NCBI GenBank assembly: GCA_029863605.1
Contig: JAOTVB010000007.1
Span: 124,001 to 188,000 of the forward strand
From: Myxococcales bacterium
GTDB lineage: Bacteria; Myxococcota_A; Polyangia; Polyangiales; Houyiibacteriaceae
Direction of reading: 5' to 3'
DNA: 64,000 nt
Shown one piece after another: positions 33,099-42,016 of the stretch (position 1 is the stretch's first letter; the number at the start of each line of letters is the position of its first letter). The translations under genes were made by a program, and so were the position numbers. The notes under the pieces are model-generated. The model ran no database searches and had not been told where the DNA came from. It worked only from the letters and a program-made list of their open reading frames with translations.

Positions 33099-34049
33099 GT
33101 GATCTTGTCTTGTGCGTCGACGGCCTCCGCGCATCCGTTGTCGCCTTCGTTGATACACATCAAAGAGCACGCACCCGGCCAGGCCGACGTCACATGGAAG
33201 ACCCCGAAGCTCAAAGTCCCTGGCAGCAAGCTGAGACCCGTCCTTCCCGATCATTGCCAATCGCTCTCGCAGCCGGAACTTCGCCAACAAGGAACGGCAC
33301 GCATTTACACGTGGCGTATCGACTGTGGTGAGCGTGGCCTGTCGAACGCATCGATTGGCGCAGACGGCATCGCCGAATCGAGAACGGATGTCATTGTGCA
33401 CATCGAGCTGCTCGACGGGCGCACCTATCGGTCAATCCTTACGGACGACGAGCCCCGGTGGAGCGTGCCCGAAGTTCAAAGCGACTGGGATGTGTTCACC
33501 AACTACGCGCGACTTGGATTCGAGCACATCCTTTCTGGATTTGATCATCTCTCCTTCGTATTTGGGCTGATGTTGTTGGTCACCCTTCGGCGCCTTTTTT
33601 GGGTCGTGACGGCGTTCACAATTGGCCACAGCATCACGCTCGCGTTGTCGGTCCTGGACGTTGTCCGCGTTCAGCAACGACCTGTCGAAATCTTGATCGC
33701 CCTGAGCATCGGTGTCGTGGCCTGGGAAGTCGTACGCTTTGCCAACGCCGAACAAACAGGCTTCACAAGACTCCCAGTAGTGATAGCGGCAACCTTCGGC
33801 TTGTTGCATGGCCTTGGCTTTGCAGGTGCACTTCGCGAGCTCGGTCTACCTCAAGGTGCAATTCCGCTTTCGTTGTTCTCGTTCAACGTCGGAATCGAAG
33901 TGGGGCAGCTCGCCTTTATCGCGGTGGCACTCGTTCCGGTGGCATTGGTCTCCTCGTCCGATTCGTTGTTGCGAACGTTTAGGATCGTCAGCGCCTATGT
34001 CATCGGCACGCTCGCCTTCTACTGGGTTTTCGCGAGGGCACTGACTTGA
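33099..34049 (+). CDS. HupE/UreJ-like membrane protein
   Basis: The protein has a periplasmic N-terminal domain (residues ~15-135) and six to seven membrane helices with the family motifs GFEHILSGFDHLSFVFGLML and FTIGHSITLALSVL, and LLHGLGFAGALRELGLP. Family members carry His/Asp motifs in the membrane and are annotated as possible nickel or cobalt transporters. The GTG at 33099 is the only standard start, but it leaves a cut-down signal peptide; in frame, a CTG at 33057 after TTCAGGAG would give a full signal (hydrophobic AACAVVVILSCASTASA). It begins a group with DUF3604 and parvulin genes, an arrangement often seen together. Function uncertain. Confidence 0.85.
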   Translation: MILSCASTASAHPLSPSLIHIKEHAPGQADVTWKTPKLKVPGSKLRPVLPDHCQSLSQPELRQQGTARIYTWRIDCGERGLSNASIGADGIAESRTDVIVHIELLDGRTYRSILTDDEPRWSVPEVQSDWDVFTNYARLGFEHILSGFDHLSFVFGLMLLVTLRRLFWVVTAFTIGHSITLALSVLDVVRVQQRPVEILIALSIGVVAWEVVRFANAEQTGFTRLPVVIAATFGLLHGLGFAGALRELGLPQGAIPLSLFSFNVGIEVGQLAFIAVALVPVALVSSSDSLLRTFRIVSAYVIGTLAFYWVFARALT

Positions 34050-34107
34050 TCGGGGGCCGGTGCTAGAGTCGCCCACAACAATTTTTGGTCCCTTTTCAGG
34101 TGTACGC

Positions 34108-36114
34108 GTGACGATTCGATCCTTCGTAGCCATTGCGAGCCCCTTCTTGGCTTTTGCCTTTTCGGCAACGTTGATTGGGTGCGGCAACTCGCCGAACGCC
34201 GACTCCTGCCCCGGTGCGGTATCCGCGGAATGCGAAGCTCAGCCAGACCCCTGCCCCGACCGCAACCCATTGCGTAACCCTTACGTTGGGGAACTTCATG
34301 TACACACGGCCTATTCGTTCGACTCAATTTTAGCGGGTGTGACGGCCGGGCCGCGCGATATGTACCGCTTTGCCCAAGGCGAAAGTCTGGCCCTGCCTCC
34401 CTTCGTGCCTGGGGCTGCCCAACGCACAACTCAGCTGCGACGCCCTCTGGACTTTGCGGCAGCGACGGATCATGCGGAGTTCTTTGGTGAGTTTCGCGTC
34501 TGCACGATCCGCGGGCGTGACGGCTTCGAGTCTGATTTCTGCGTGCGCTATCGTGAGCAGATCGAAATCGGTCAAGACGCCGACCGCTTGAGAGAGCCCG
34601 GTAGCCCGCTGCCTCGGGTGTTTTTCGAAATCGCGTTGATACTGGCTTCGCTCGATCCGACGCGCGATGCACTCTGCGGTACAAACAATGAAGACTGCAT
34701 CGCTGAAACGTCGATCGTTTGGGAAGATGAGCAGGCTGCCGCCGAAGAGTTCAACGACCGATGCACGTTCACGACGTTCGCTGCCTACGAATGGACGGGC
34801 AACCCCGGCAACGCCAACATTCACCGAAATGTGATCTTTCGAAACGACGTCGTGCCTACGTCGCCGACGTCCTATATCGAAGCCCCCAAACCTCAGCAAT
34901 TGTGGAGCGCACTCGATACACAATGCCTTAGCGGCTTGCCGGGCTGCGACGTGCTCTCGATTCCCCACAGCTCTAATTTCAGTGCGGGCTTGATGTTTGA
35001 GCCGACGAACGCCGACGGTTCACCCTTGTCCAAAGAAGACGCCGAGTTTCGAGCGGCGATCGAGCCGCTCGTCGAAATCCATCAGCACAAAGGCAACACC
35101 GAGTGCAAAACCGGCGCGCTTACAAACGACGAAGACTGCCGTTTTGAAACCTACGAGAAGGTGGGAATCCTCGACGACCCCGTGCCGAATTTTCCGGTTC
35201 CGCCACTGTCGTTCGTGCGAAACGGACTCAAAGAAGGTCTCGTTCAAGACGAGGCCATTGGCGCCAACCCTTTTGAGTTTGGCTTCGTCGGCGCAAGCGA
35301 TACCCACAACGCCACCGCCGGCGCCACGCACGAAGGCGACTACCGCAAGACTGGCCACATCGGCGCCCTCGATTGGGAGCCACGACGTTTGCTCCGCTTC
35401 CTCCCGGCCAGCGGGATGGAGTCCAACGGCGGAGGGCTCGCGATCGTGTGGGCTGAAGAGAACAGCCGCGATGCGATCTTCGACGCCATGAGGCGCCGTG
35501 AGGTGTATGCTACGAGTGGAACGCGTCCGACGCTGCGCTTGTTCGGCGGTTGGGACATGCCCAGAGACGCGTGTGATTCACCGGACTCCCTCGAAGTCGC
35601 AGATCGAAATGGCGTACCGATGGGCGGCACGCTGCCAGCGCCCCCCGCCGGCGAGAGCAGGAGCGCTCAGTTCTTTGTCTCGGCGCAACAAGATCCAGGG
35701 TCCGAAGGGGAGCCCGGGACTCCGCTCGAGCGCATCCAAATCGTCAAAGGATGGGTCGATTCCGACGGCGACGCACAAGAGAAGGTCTTCGATGTGGCGG
35801 GCGGCGATCGCACGGCAAGTGTCGACGTCGATACATGTGAAACGTCTGGCGAGGGCTACGCTTCGCTCTGCACCGTGTGGACCGACCCCGAGTTCGTCTC
35901 GGGGCAACGCGCGTTCTACTACGCCAGAATCTTCGAAAACCCAGTTTGCCGCTGGAGCACGACGCTTTGCAACGAGCTTGGTGTCGACTGCAGAGATATC
36001 GATAACGTTCCCGCCGACTTCATGGAGTGTTGTTCACTGGCTATCGAAGACCAGATGGTGATCAAAGAGAGAGCGTGGAGCTCGCCGATTTGGTACCGAC
36101 CTGAGACGCTGTGA
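34108..36114 (+). CDS. DUF3604 domain lipoprotein (PHP-like hydrolase relative)
   Basis: From GTG 34108 the signal ends SATLIGC, giving a 668-residue lipoprotein; a GTG at 34060 would add 16 residues. The DUF3604 body starts NPYVGELHVHTAYSFDS, followed by AATDHAEFFGEF, TTFAAYEWTG and FVGASDTHNA: these His/Asp/Glu sites are laid out as in PHP-type metal phosphoesterases. It likely binds two or three divalent metals and acts in the periplasm. Its stop overlaps the start of the parvulin gene (GTGA), so production of the two is coupled. Substrate unknown. Confidence 0.9.
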   Translation: MTIRSFVAIASPFLAFAFSATLIGCGNSPNADSCPGAVSAECEAQPDPCPDRNPLRNPYVGELHVHTAYSFDSILAGVTAGPRDMYRFAQGESLALPPFVPGAAQRTTQLRRPLDFAAATDHAEFFGEFRVCTIRGRDGFESDFCVRYREQIEIGQDADRLREPGSPLPRVFFEIALILASLDPTRDALCGTNNEDCIAETSIVWEDEQAAAEEFNDRCTFTTFAAYEWTGNPGNANIHRNVIFRNDVVPTSPTSYIEAPKPQQLWSALDTQCLSGLPGCDVLSIPHSSNFSAGLMFEPTNADGSPLSKEDAEFRAAIEPLVEIHQHKGNTECKTGALTNDEDCRFETYEKVGILDDPVPNFPVPPLSFVRNGLKEGLVQDEAIGANPFEFGFVGASDTHNATAGATHEGDYRKTGHIGALDWEPRRLLRFLPASGMESNGGGLAIVWAEENSRDAIFDAMRRREVYATSGTRPTLRLFGGWDMPRDACDSPDSLEVADRNGVPMGGTLPAPPAGESRSAQFFVSAQQDPGSEGEPGTPLERIQIVKGWVDSDGDAQEKVFDVAGGDRTASVDVDTCETSGEGYASLCTVWTDPEFVSGQRAFYYARIFENPVCRWSTTLCNELGVDCRDIDNVPADFMECCSLAIEDQMVIKERAWSSPIWYRPETL

Positions 36115-37073
36115 AGATGCCGAAGCCAATGAAGTGGCCTTTGGTCCACTTTGCATTGCTCGGGCTCGGGCTGTTCGTCGGCGCCAGATGGCTTTCGGCA
36201 AGTGACGAGACCGAGGAGAACGAGCGAGCACCAGCTTCTCGTATCGTTGTTTCTCAATCGCAGGTTGCTGCGTTGGTCAGTCAATACGAGGCGACGAGCG
36301 GCATGGCCGCGACCGACGAAGTGCGGGCCGAGCTGATTGCGCGCTTTGCCGAGGAAGAAATGCTTTACCGTGAGTCCCAACGATGGGGGCTGACAAAGAA
36401 CAACCAAGCCATCGATCTCAGGCTCCGCCAGAAGATGGCGTTCGTGTCAGACGAAGAGCACTCGGACGAAGAGCTCGAGCGTCAGGCCAAAGCGTTGGGC
36501 ATGGATTCAGACGACGCGGTGATTCGCAACATGCTCGTCCACAACATGCGCTTGCTCTTGTCGCGAAAAGGCGAGCAGGATCCGACCGACGAGGAGGTCG
36601 AGGCGTACTACGAAAGCGAGCGCGCCTGGTTTGCGCGCCCGGCTCGATTGACAGGCTGGCATGTCTTCTTCTCCAAAGACCTCCGGCAATCGTCGGCCAT
36701 GGCGGCTGCCCGCGCGGCAAAGGAAAAGCTGAACACGGAGGCGCTAAAGCCCGAAAGAGCGGTCGAGCTAGGCGACGCTTCTCCGTCGGGAGCCCACTTC
36801 AAGGGTCAGCTCATCCGCCAGCTCGCATCCCGCTTTGGCCAAGAGTTCGCCAAGGTCGCCGGGAGCCTTCCTGAGGGGCAGTGGTCCGACCCCGTCGAGA
36901 CTCCCTTCGGTGTTCACCTCGTGCTCGTCCAAGAGCACACGCAGCCGCAGGCACCACCGCTGGCAGAAATCCGCGCCCGCGTCGCGGCAGCGTACAAATC
37001 GAGCCAAAGACAGAAACGCCTGGCCGCCGCAATGGAAGAGCTACGAGCCCGCTACCAAGTCGTCGTAGAGTAA
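36111..37073 (+). CDS. Parvulin-type peptidyl-prolyl isomerase, membrane-anchored
   Basis: A 320-residue protein with one N-terminal membrane helix (PLVHFALLGLGLFVGARW), a SurA/PpiC-like helical region (EVRAELIARFAEEEMLYRES, DEEVEAYYESERAWF) and a C-terminal parvulin domain (TGWHVFFSKDL, PEGQWSDPVETPFGVHLVLV). It would fold or guard proteins in the periplasm. Translation starts at GTG 36111 or ATG 36117, overlapping the DUF3604 stop, which suggests that the DUF3604 protein or the HupE-like protein is its client or partner. Typical in length for a single-domain PpiC. Confidence in the catalytic type is good; client is inference. Confidence 0.87.
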   Translation: MKMPKPMKWPLVHFALLGLGLFVGARWLSASDETEENERAPASRIVVSQSQVAALVSQYEATSGMAATDEVRAELIARFAEEEMLYRESQRWGLTKNNQAIDLRLRQKMAFVSDEEHSDEELERQAKALGMDSDDAVIRNMLVHNMRLLLSRKGEQDPTDEEVEAYYESERAWFARPARLTGWHVFFSKDLRQSSAMAAARAAKEKLNTEALKPERAVELGDASPSGAHFKGQLIRQLASRFGQEFAKVAGSLPEGQWSDPVETPFGVHLVLVQEHTQPQAPPLAEIRARVAAAYKSSQRQKRLAAAMEELRARYQVVVE

Positions 37074-37206
37074 GACGTGCTTCCCTCGGTGCTGCCACAC
37101 GCCGTCATCGAGGCCAGAACGGGCGACCGTGAAAAGAGAGTTCAACAGCTCTGAGCTCATGGTATTCCTTCTATCGCTGGGGAACGTGCTGTGGCAAGGT
37201 GACGCA

Positions 37207-38346
37207 ATGCAAGCCCATTTCGTACCCCCTCACCTCGCGCGCATCGTCGCGTTCACCCTGAGCGCTCTGTTGCTGTCGTGTGACGGCTCCAGCAATGGGT
37301 CGGAGGGTCCGCTGCCGCTCGGCGAAACCCCACCCGCACCGGCCGCCGAATGTCCAAGCCCGCCGACATTCTTCTCGTCCCTCATCGAGGGTCAGATATC
37401 GGACGTCCAAGCGACCGCCGCGGAGAGACGCAACCAGCTGCTCGACCCGGACGTGATCACGGTCGTGACCTGTGGCACGGCGTCACCGATCCCGCCTCGA
37501 ACCCGTGCGCAATCCTGCACTGCGGTCTTCGTCAACGGGCTATTTCTCTTGTTCGACGCGGGCGACGGGGCGGTGCCCTCCATGGAGAATCTCAACTTGC
37601 CGCTCCCAGACCTCACCGCCGTCTTTCTCACACACTACCACTCCGACCACATCGCCGATGTCGGCGAAGTGATCAGCCGCAGTTGGATTCTCGGGCGCCG
37701 AACCCCGTTGCGGGTGTACGGCGGGGAGGCGGTCGAGCGGGTGGTCGATGGCTTCAACAGCATCTATGCGCTCGACTACAACTACCGAACGGCACATCAC
37801 GGCGAATCACTGTTCCCCCCAGACACCACGGGTGCTGATGCGCAGCTCATTCTGGATCCGGGCCCTGAGGGCTTGATCGTCTACGACGAAAACGGCGTCA
37901 CGGTCACCGCCTACACCGTCGACCATTCGCCGATCCTGCCGGCCCTCGGCTACCGCGTCGACTACGCCGGTAAGTCGGTGGCCATCAGCGGCGACACCAT
38001 AGACACAGAGGGCCTCGAAAACATGAGCCAAGGCGCCGACGTGCTCGTGAGCGAGGTCATGAACAAGTCGTTCGTCGAAGACGCGGAGTGCGCTCTCGGT
38101 CGGCTGGGCCAGGACACCAATGCGGCGATTTTCAAAGACATCCGCACCTATCACATCGATGTTGAAGAGCTCGCCCAGCTCGCACAAGACGCAGGCGTCG
38201 GCATCCTGGTTCTCACGCACCAGGTCCCGGCCCTCGACGACGACGCGCAAATCGGACTCGTGTTTCGCACGCCCATTACGGCAAGATACGAAGGCGAGCT
38301 CGTGGTCGCCGTCGATGGCACGAGCGTCACCGTACCCGTCGAGTGA
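37207..38346 (+). CDS. MBL-fold metallo-hydrolase lipoprotein
   Basis: From ATG 37207 (AAGGTGA upstream) a 379-residue lipoprotein with signal ending SALLLSC. The metallo-beta-lactamase fold is shown by GTASPIPPRTRAQSCTAVFV, THYHSDHIAD (metal ligands), VDHSPILPALGYRVDYAGKS, AISGDTIDTEG (bridging Asp) and LTHQVPA (last His). The pattern is close to RNase Z/arylsulfatase-like members. An inserted helical region with a Cys lies before the last His. Located at the surface or in the periplasm, so not an RNase. It follows the parvulin gene by 133 bp and may or may not belong to that operon. Substrate unknown. Confidence 0.88.
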   Translation: MQAHFVPPHLARIVAFTLSALLLSCDGSSNGSEGPLPLGETPPAPAAECPSPPTFFSSLIEGQISDVQATAAERRNQLLDPDVITVVTCGTASPIPPRTRAQSCTAVFVNGLFLLFDAGDGAVPSMENLNLPLPDLTAVFLTHYHSDHIADVGEVISRSWILGRRTPLRVYGGEAVERVVDGFNSIYALDYNYRTAHHGESLFPPDTTGADAQLILDPGPEGLIVYDENGVTVTAYTVDHSPILPALGYRVDYAGKSVAISGDTIDTEGLENMSQGADVLVSEVMNKSFVEDAECALGRLGQDTNAAIFKDIRTYHIDVEELAQLAQDAGVGILVLTHQVPALDDDAQIGLVFRTPITARYEGELVVAVDGTSVTVPVE

Positions 38347-38361
38347 GCCTTTGCCGTTCGT

Positions 38362-38460
38362 TTACTTCGCCATGATTTCGTAGACGCGATTACTCAAGAC
38401 GACAGGTCATGCCGATTCAAACCATTTCTCCCAGGCACCCATGATCTCTGGGGTTGGTTT
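38362..38460 (-). pseudogene. Possible remnant of a YCII-related gene
   Basis: On the minus strand, one frame reads KPTPEIMGAWEKWFESA, a stop, then a short spacer and VYEIMAK before a final stop. The first piece resembles the N-terminal region (PTPExMAAWxxWF) and the second the C-terminal VYEIM of YCII-like proteins. The ~70 residues between are missing, in frame. It lies in a 281-bp gap between the MBL-fold gene and the exported-protein gene that otherwise shows only the ribosome site of the next gene. Short fragments, so the call is tentative. Confidence 0.35.
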
Positions 38461-38627
38461 TCACTGCGCTCTCGCAGCGAGTTCTCGTTCCCAAGACCCG
38501 CGATGGCACCATCGGCGCCGCCCGGCAGTACACTGCACGACGCCATTGCGCATAAGGTCTTCGCTGCGTACTCTTCCCCCGACAAAGAGGCCATTTAGGT
38601 CAGTAAACCCTCGAAGGAGCAATGACA

Positions 38628-39119
38628 ATGACTCGTAATAATTCCATCGCGCAGGGATTGGCAGTCGCTGCGTTGTGTTTCAGTTTGCCCGCCGCCGCTG
38701 CTGATCTCCCCAAGAAGGGAAAGTACTCGGGTCACTATGGTTGGACCTTCATCGGGCAAGTACAGCAGCTGGGAGAAGACCGGACGGTCTACGCTGGTGT
38801 CGTGCCTGGGGTCATGTTCAATGACAAGGGCAAAGGCTTCATGCACAAAGCCCGAGTCGATTGCACGCTTTATAACGACGTCAACAAGGGACGTGCCAAT
38901 GCGACCGGGACGTGCGTGGTCACGGACGCAGATGGGGACAAAATCTTCGTCGAGTGGAAATGCGCGGGTGTGATGCCTGCGTGTCCGGGCACGGAACGCT
39001 TCGTGGGTGGGACCGGCAAATACAAAGGGATAACCGGCAAACAAACATTTCAGGGTAACTTCATAGGTGACACCGGCGCGGGCTGGTCCGACTGGAAAGG
39101 AGAGTACAAGCTTCCCTGA
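38628..39119 (+). CDS. Exported protein of unknown function
   Basis: A 163-residue secreted protein: signal peptide (LAVAALCFSLPAAAA), mature start at ADLPKKGKYSGHYGW. The ATG at 38628 is eight bases after AAGGAG; an ATG two codons earlier is too close. The mature part is beta-rich with glycine turns (VPGVMFNDKGKGF, GGTGKYKGITGKQTFQGNF) and two or three cysteines (DCTLYND, TCVVTD, CAGVMPAC), consistent with a small barrel such as allene-oxide-cyclase-like or DUF3224-type proteins. Function unknown. It is the only gene between the MBL-fold lipoprotein and the CoA-transferase. Confidence 0.7.
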   Translation: MTRNNSIAQGLAVAALCFSLPAAAADLPKKGKYSGHYGWTFIGQVQQLGEDRTVYAGVVPGVMFNDKGKGFMHKARVDCTLYNDVNKGRANATGTCVVTDADGDKIFVEWKCAGVMPACPGTERFVGGTGKYKGITGKQTFQGNFIGDTGAGWSDWKGEYKLP

Positions 39120-39149
39120 GCCTTGGGTCGAGCTGCCGGAACGATCATC

Positions 39150-40466
39150 ATGGACCCTGATTGGAGGGAGCAAGCAGTCGTTGCCGAAGAGGCCGTGGCG
39201 CTCGTGCCTAGCGGTAGCCGGGTGTTCGTGCACGGCGCGGCAGCAACGCCGACGCCGCTCCTCGATGCACTTGCTGACCGTACTGACCTCGAAGCGGTGC
39301 GGCTCTATCACCTTCATCTAAACGGCCCCTGCCGTTTTGCCGAGCCGCAGCATCGTGGGCGTTTTCTGTCGGTCTCGCTGTTCACTGGGCCGGCGCTTCG
39401 AGCCCCGATCGACGAGGGGCGTGCAGACTTCATGCCGATCTTTCTTTCGGACATTCCGGAACTGTTCACGAGTGGGCAGATCCCACTCGATGTCGCCTTG
39501 GTGCAGGTGTCGCCGCCGGATAGACACGGCTTCTGTACACTCGGCACGTCGGTCGACACGGCCAAGGCGGCCACCGAGTCTGCCAAGATGATCATTGCGG
39601 AGGTCAACGACCGCATGCCACGGACGCAAGGGAATACTGCGGTTCCCTTCGATCGGATCGATGCATTCATCGCCTCGGACCGCCCGCTGTACAGCCATCA
39701 GCCGGCTGAGGAATCAGAGGTCGACAAGCGCATCGGCGAGACTATCGCCGCGCTCGTCGAGGACGGGGCTACGCTGCAGATGGGCATCGGCGCGATCCCC
39801 GACGCAGTTCTGCGGCGTCTAGGCGACAAGAACGACCTGGGCGTTCACTCGGAGATGTTTTCCGACGGCGTGGTCGACTTGGCCGAAGCCGGCGTCATCA
39901 CGAACAACGAAAAGAAGGTGCACAAAGGACGTTCGGTGACGAGTTTCGTCATGGGAAGCCAGCGTCTCTACGATTTCGTCGACGACAATCTCACGGTCGA
40001 GTTTCATCCCTGCGACCGCACCAACGACACGGCGATCATCCGACAAAACCCCAAAGTCGTCGCGATCAACTCGGCGATCGAGATCAGCCTGAGCGGACAG
40101 GTCTGCGCAGACTCCATGGGGCACCGCATCTACTCGGGAATTGGCGGCCAGATGGATTTCATCCACGGGGCTGCGCTTTCCCGCGGTGGTAAGCCAATCA
40201 TTGCTCTTCCGTCGACTGCCAAGCGAGGGGCGCTTTCCCGGATCGTCCCGCAGCTCAAGCCAGGCGCAGGCGTCGTAACGACACGCGGGCACGTCCATTG
40301 GGTGGTCACCGAGCACGGAGCGGTCGATCTCCACGGAATGACGTTGCGCGAACGCGCGGAGGCGTTGATCTCCATCGCGCATCCGGACTTCCGAGGGGAG
40401 CTACGAGAAGCGCTGAAGGGCCGACGGCATTTCTCGGCGCCTCCACCTGCGCGCAGTTCCGACTAG
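39150..40466 (+). CDS. Acetyl-CoA hydrolase / CoA-transferase family protein
   Basis: The 438-residue enzyme belongs to the class I-like CoA-transferases (acetyl-CoA hydrolase, 4-hydroxybutyrate CoA-transferase). Visible motifs are GSRVFVHGAAATPTPLLDAL, LQMGIGAIPDAVLRRL, the active-site region LGVHSEMFSDGVVDLAEAG (Glu in HSEM), FHPCDRTNDTAIIRQNPKVV, and the C-terminal GIGGQMDFIHGAALSRGGKP and VHWVVTEHGAVDL. It moves CoA between acids, probably acetyl-CoA and a short-chain acid. Start chosen at ATG 39150; a TTG at 39123 would add 9 residues. Single gene with no pathway neighbours. Confidence 0.92.
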   Translation: MDPDWREQAVVAEEAVALVPSGSRVFVHGAAATPTPLLDALADRTDLEAVRLYHLHLNGPCRFAEPQHRGRFLSVSLFTGPALRAPIDEGRADFMPIFLSDIPELFTSGQIPLDVALVQVSPPDRHGFCTLGTSVDTAKAATESAKMIIAEVNDRMPRTQGNTAVPFDRIDAFIASDRPLYSHQPAEESEVDKRIGETIAALVEDGATLQMGIGAIPDAVLRRLGDKNDLGVHSEMFSDGVVDLAEAGVITNNEKKVHKGRSVTSFVMGSQRLYDFVDDNLTVEFHPCDRTNDTAIIRQNPKVVAINSAIEISLSGQVCADSMGHRIYSGIGGQMDFIHGAALSRGGKPIIALPSTAKRGALSRIVPQLKPGAGVVTTRGHVHWVVTEHGAVDLHGMTLRERAEALISIAHPDFRGELREALKGRRHFSAPPPARSSD

Positions 40467-40531
40467 CCTTCGGCGGTCTGACAGCGCCAGAGAATCTTCG
40501 AAGGCGCTTGCATCTGGTATAGGGAGAGGAA

Positions 40532-42016
40532 ATGGCGTGCACGATCCGTACCCGATGGAACCAGATGACGGTCAGCATTGGCGTCCTGGTCCTCCTCTTG
40601 GGCGGCTGCGGCGATTCGCCTGGGCTAAACGCGTCGTTCGACTATGTGGTTCCCGCGCGCTTCGCGGTTCCCGATCTCCGACCGTCCGACGAGCAGGGGG
40701 AGTACGAGATTTACACAGATGGCCCGCTCCAACCGGACACGTGGCGAGTGCACCTGAGCGCGTGCGCATCGAGCGGCTCGATCGTCAGGTATCGCTGGCG
40801 CGTCGACGGCGAAGAGGTTGGCGTCGAGACGAGGTGTGACGGCTTCGAATACGAGTTTCCGGCGGAGGGAGAGTATGAGGTCTCGCTCGTGGTCGAGGAA
40901 AGCAGCGGCGAGGAGCGGGAGCAGACCTCCATGATTGAGGTGCGCGATTTGCTCATCTTCGGCCTGGGGGACTCGTACGGATCGGGGGAAGGCAGCCCCG
41001 ACGTGAAAGAGTTCGACGAGGGCGGCGTGCAGTGGCAGAACCGGCGCTGTCACAGGTCCGCGCAGTCGGGGCAGGTGCGCGCGGCACAAATGATCGAGGA
41101 CGCGGACCCGCACACGTCTGTGACCTTCGTGCACTTGGCCTGTTCAGGAGGCCGGATACACCGAGCCTTGCTCGAGCCATACCTCGGAATCGAATGCGAC
41201 GGCGAGCCGTTCCCGGCGCAGATCGATCGGGTTGCCGAGCTCGCGGGTGACCACGAAATCGACGCGCTCTTCGTGTCGATAGGCGGCAACGACATCAACT
41301 TCTCGAAAGTGGTCGAGGCCTGCATCCTCGGTGAGGACTGTCATTTAGGCACTCCGATGATCGATCCGCTCCTCGAGCGCACGGCCTCCCTGGTCTGTGG
41401 TTTCCTGGGCTCGTTCGAAGACGAGTGCAAGTCCTACTTGGATCCGGACGTGATTAATCTGGACTCACTCGATGCGCGAACGATCTTCGATATCGGTTCC
41501 AAGGCGGAGTACGACGAAAACGGGCAGGACTTGCACCAGGACGGCCTCGACGACCTTCCGACCAACTATGATGACCTTGGCAAGGCGATCGTAGGCTCGC
41601 TTGGGATGGATCCGGCGCGGGTTTATCTGACCGAGATCCCCGACGTGACCCGCGACGAGTTCGGCGACCTCTGTGCATGGCCGACGGAGCTTCCCGGTTA
41701 TTTGGAGAGCCTGCGCATCGCCGCGCAACAGGTACCCGGGGCGACGAAGACGGAGATGGAATGGGCTAGCAGCTACGTGTTGACCGAGCTCCGCGCCGCG
41801 ATGCGGGCAGCTGCCAACAAGAATGGCTGGCAGTTCGTGGAAGGCGTGGACTCGCGCTTCGCAGGCCACGGCTACTGCTCAGACGTGGCTTGGCTCACTC
41901 GTCTCCAGAACACCTTTCAATTTCAGGGCGACCAAAATGGCGCGCTACATCCGAACCTCCCGGGATATGGGGCATATGCGGATGCCATCGTCGAGGCGTT
42001 CGACCCTGCTCAGTAG
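40532..42016 (+). CDS. SGNH/GDSL-hydrolase lipoprotein with PKD-like domain
   Basis: The 494-residue lipoprotein (signal ending LVLLLGGC, Cys 26; ribosome site GGGAGAGG) has an N-terminal Ig/PKD-like domain (residues ~40-137: WRVHLSACASSGSIVRYRWR, GEYEVSLVVEE) and a GDSL hydrolase domain starting FGLGDSYGSGEG (nucleophile S148), with block III FVSIGGNDINFS and the final block with HPNLPGYGAYADAI (His). It is a surface esterase or lipase of the SGNH type. The 3' end overlaps by 7 bp with the stop of the convergent barrel gene. Substrate unknown. Confidence 0.9.
   Translation: MACTIRTRWNQMTVSIGVLVLLLGGCGDSPGLNASFDYVVPARFAVPDLRPSDEQGEYEIYTDGPLQPDTWRVHLSACASSGSIVRYRWRVDGEEVGVETRCDGFEYEFPAEGEYEVSLVVEESSGEEREQTSMIEVRDLLIFGLGDSYGSGEGSPDVKEFDEGGVQWQNRRCHRSAQSGQVRAAQMIEDADPHTSVTFVHLACSGGRIHRALLEPYLGIECDGEPFPAQIDRVAELAGDHEIDALFVSIGGNDINFSKVVEACILGEDCHLGTPMIDPLLERTASLVCGFLGSFEDECKSYLDPDVINLDSLDARTIFDIGSKAEYDENGQDLHQDGLDDLPTNYDDLGKAIVGSLGMDPARVYLTEIPDVTRDEFGDLCAWPTELPGYLESLRIAAQQVPGATKTEMEWASSYVLTELRAAMRAAANKNGWQFVEGVDSRFAGHGYCSDVAWLTRLQNTFQFQGDQNGALHPNLPGYGAYADAIVEAFDPAQ

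Noticed and set aside
38394-38594. 66-codon minus-strand frame as a gene
   Set aside because: No ribosome site; another frame at the same place shows YCII-like fragments, so the region is better read as a remnant.
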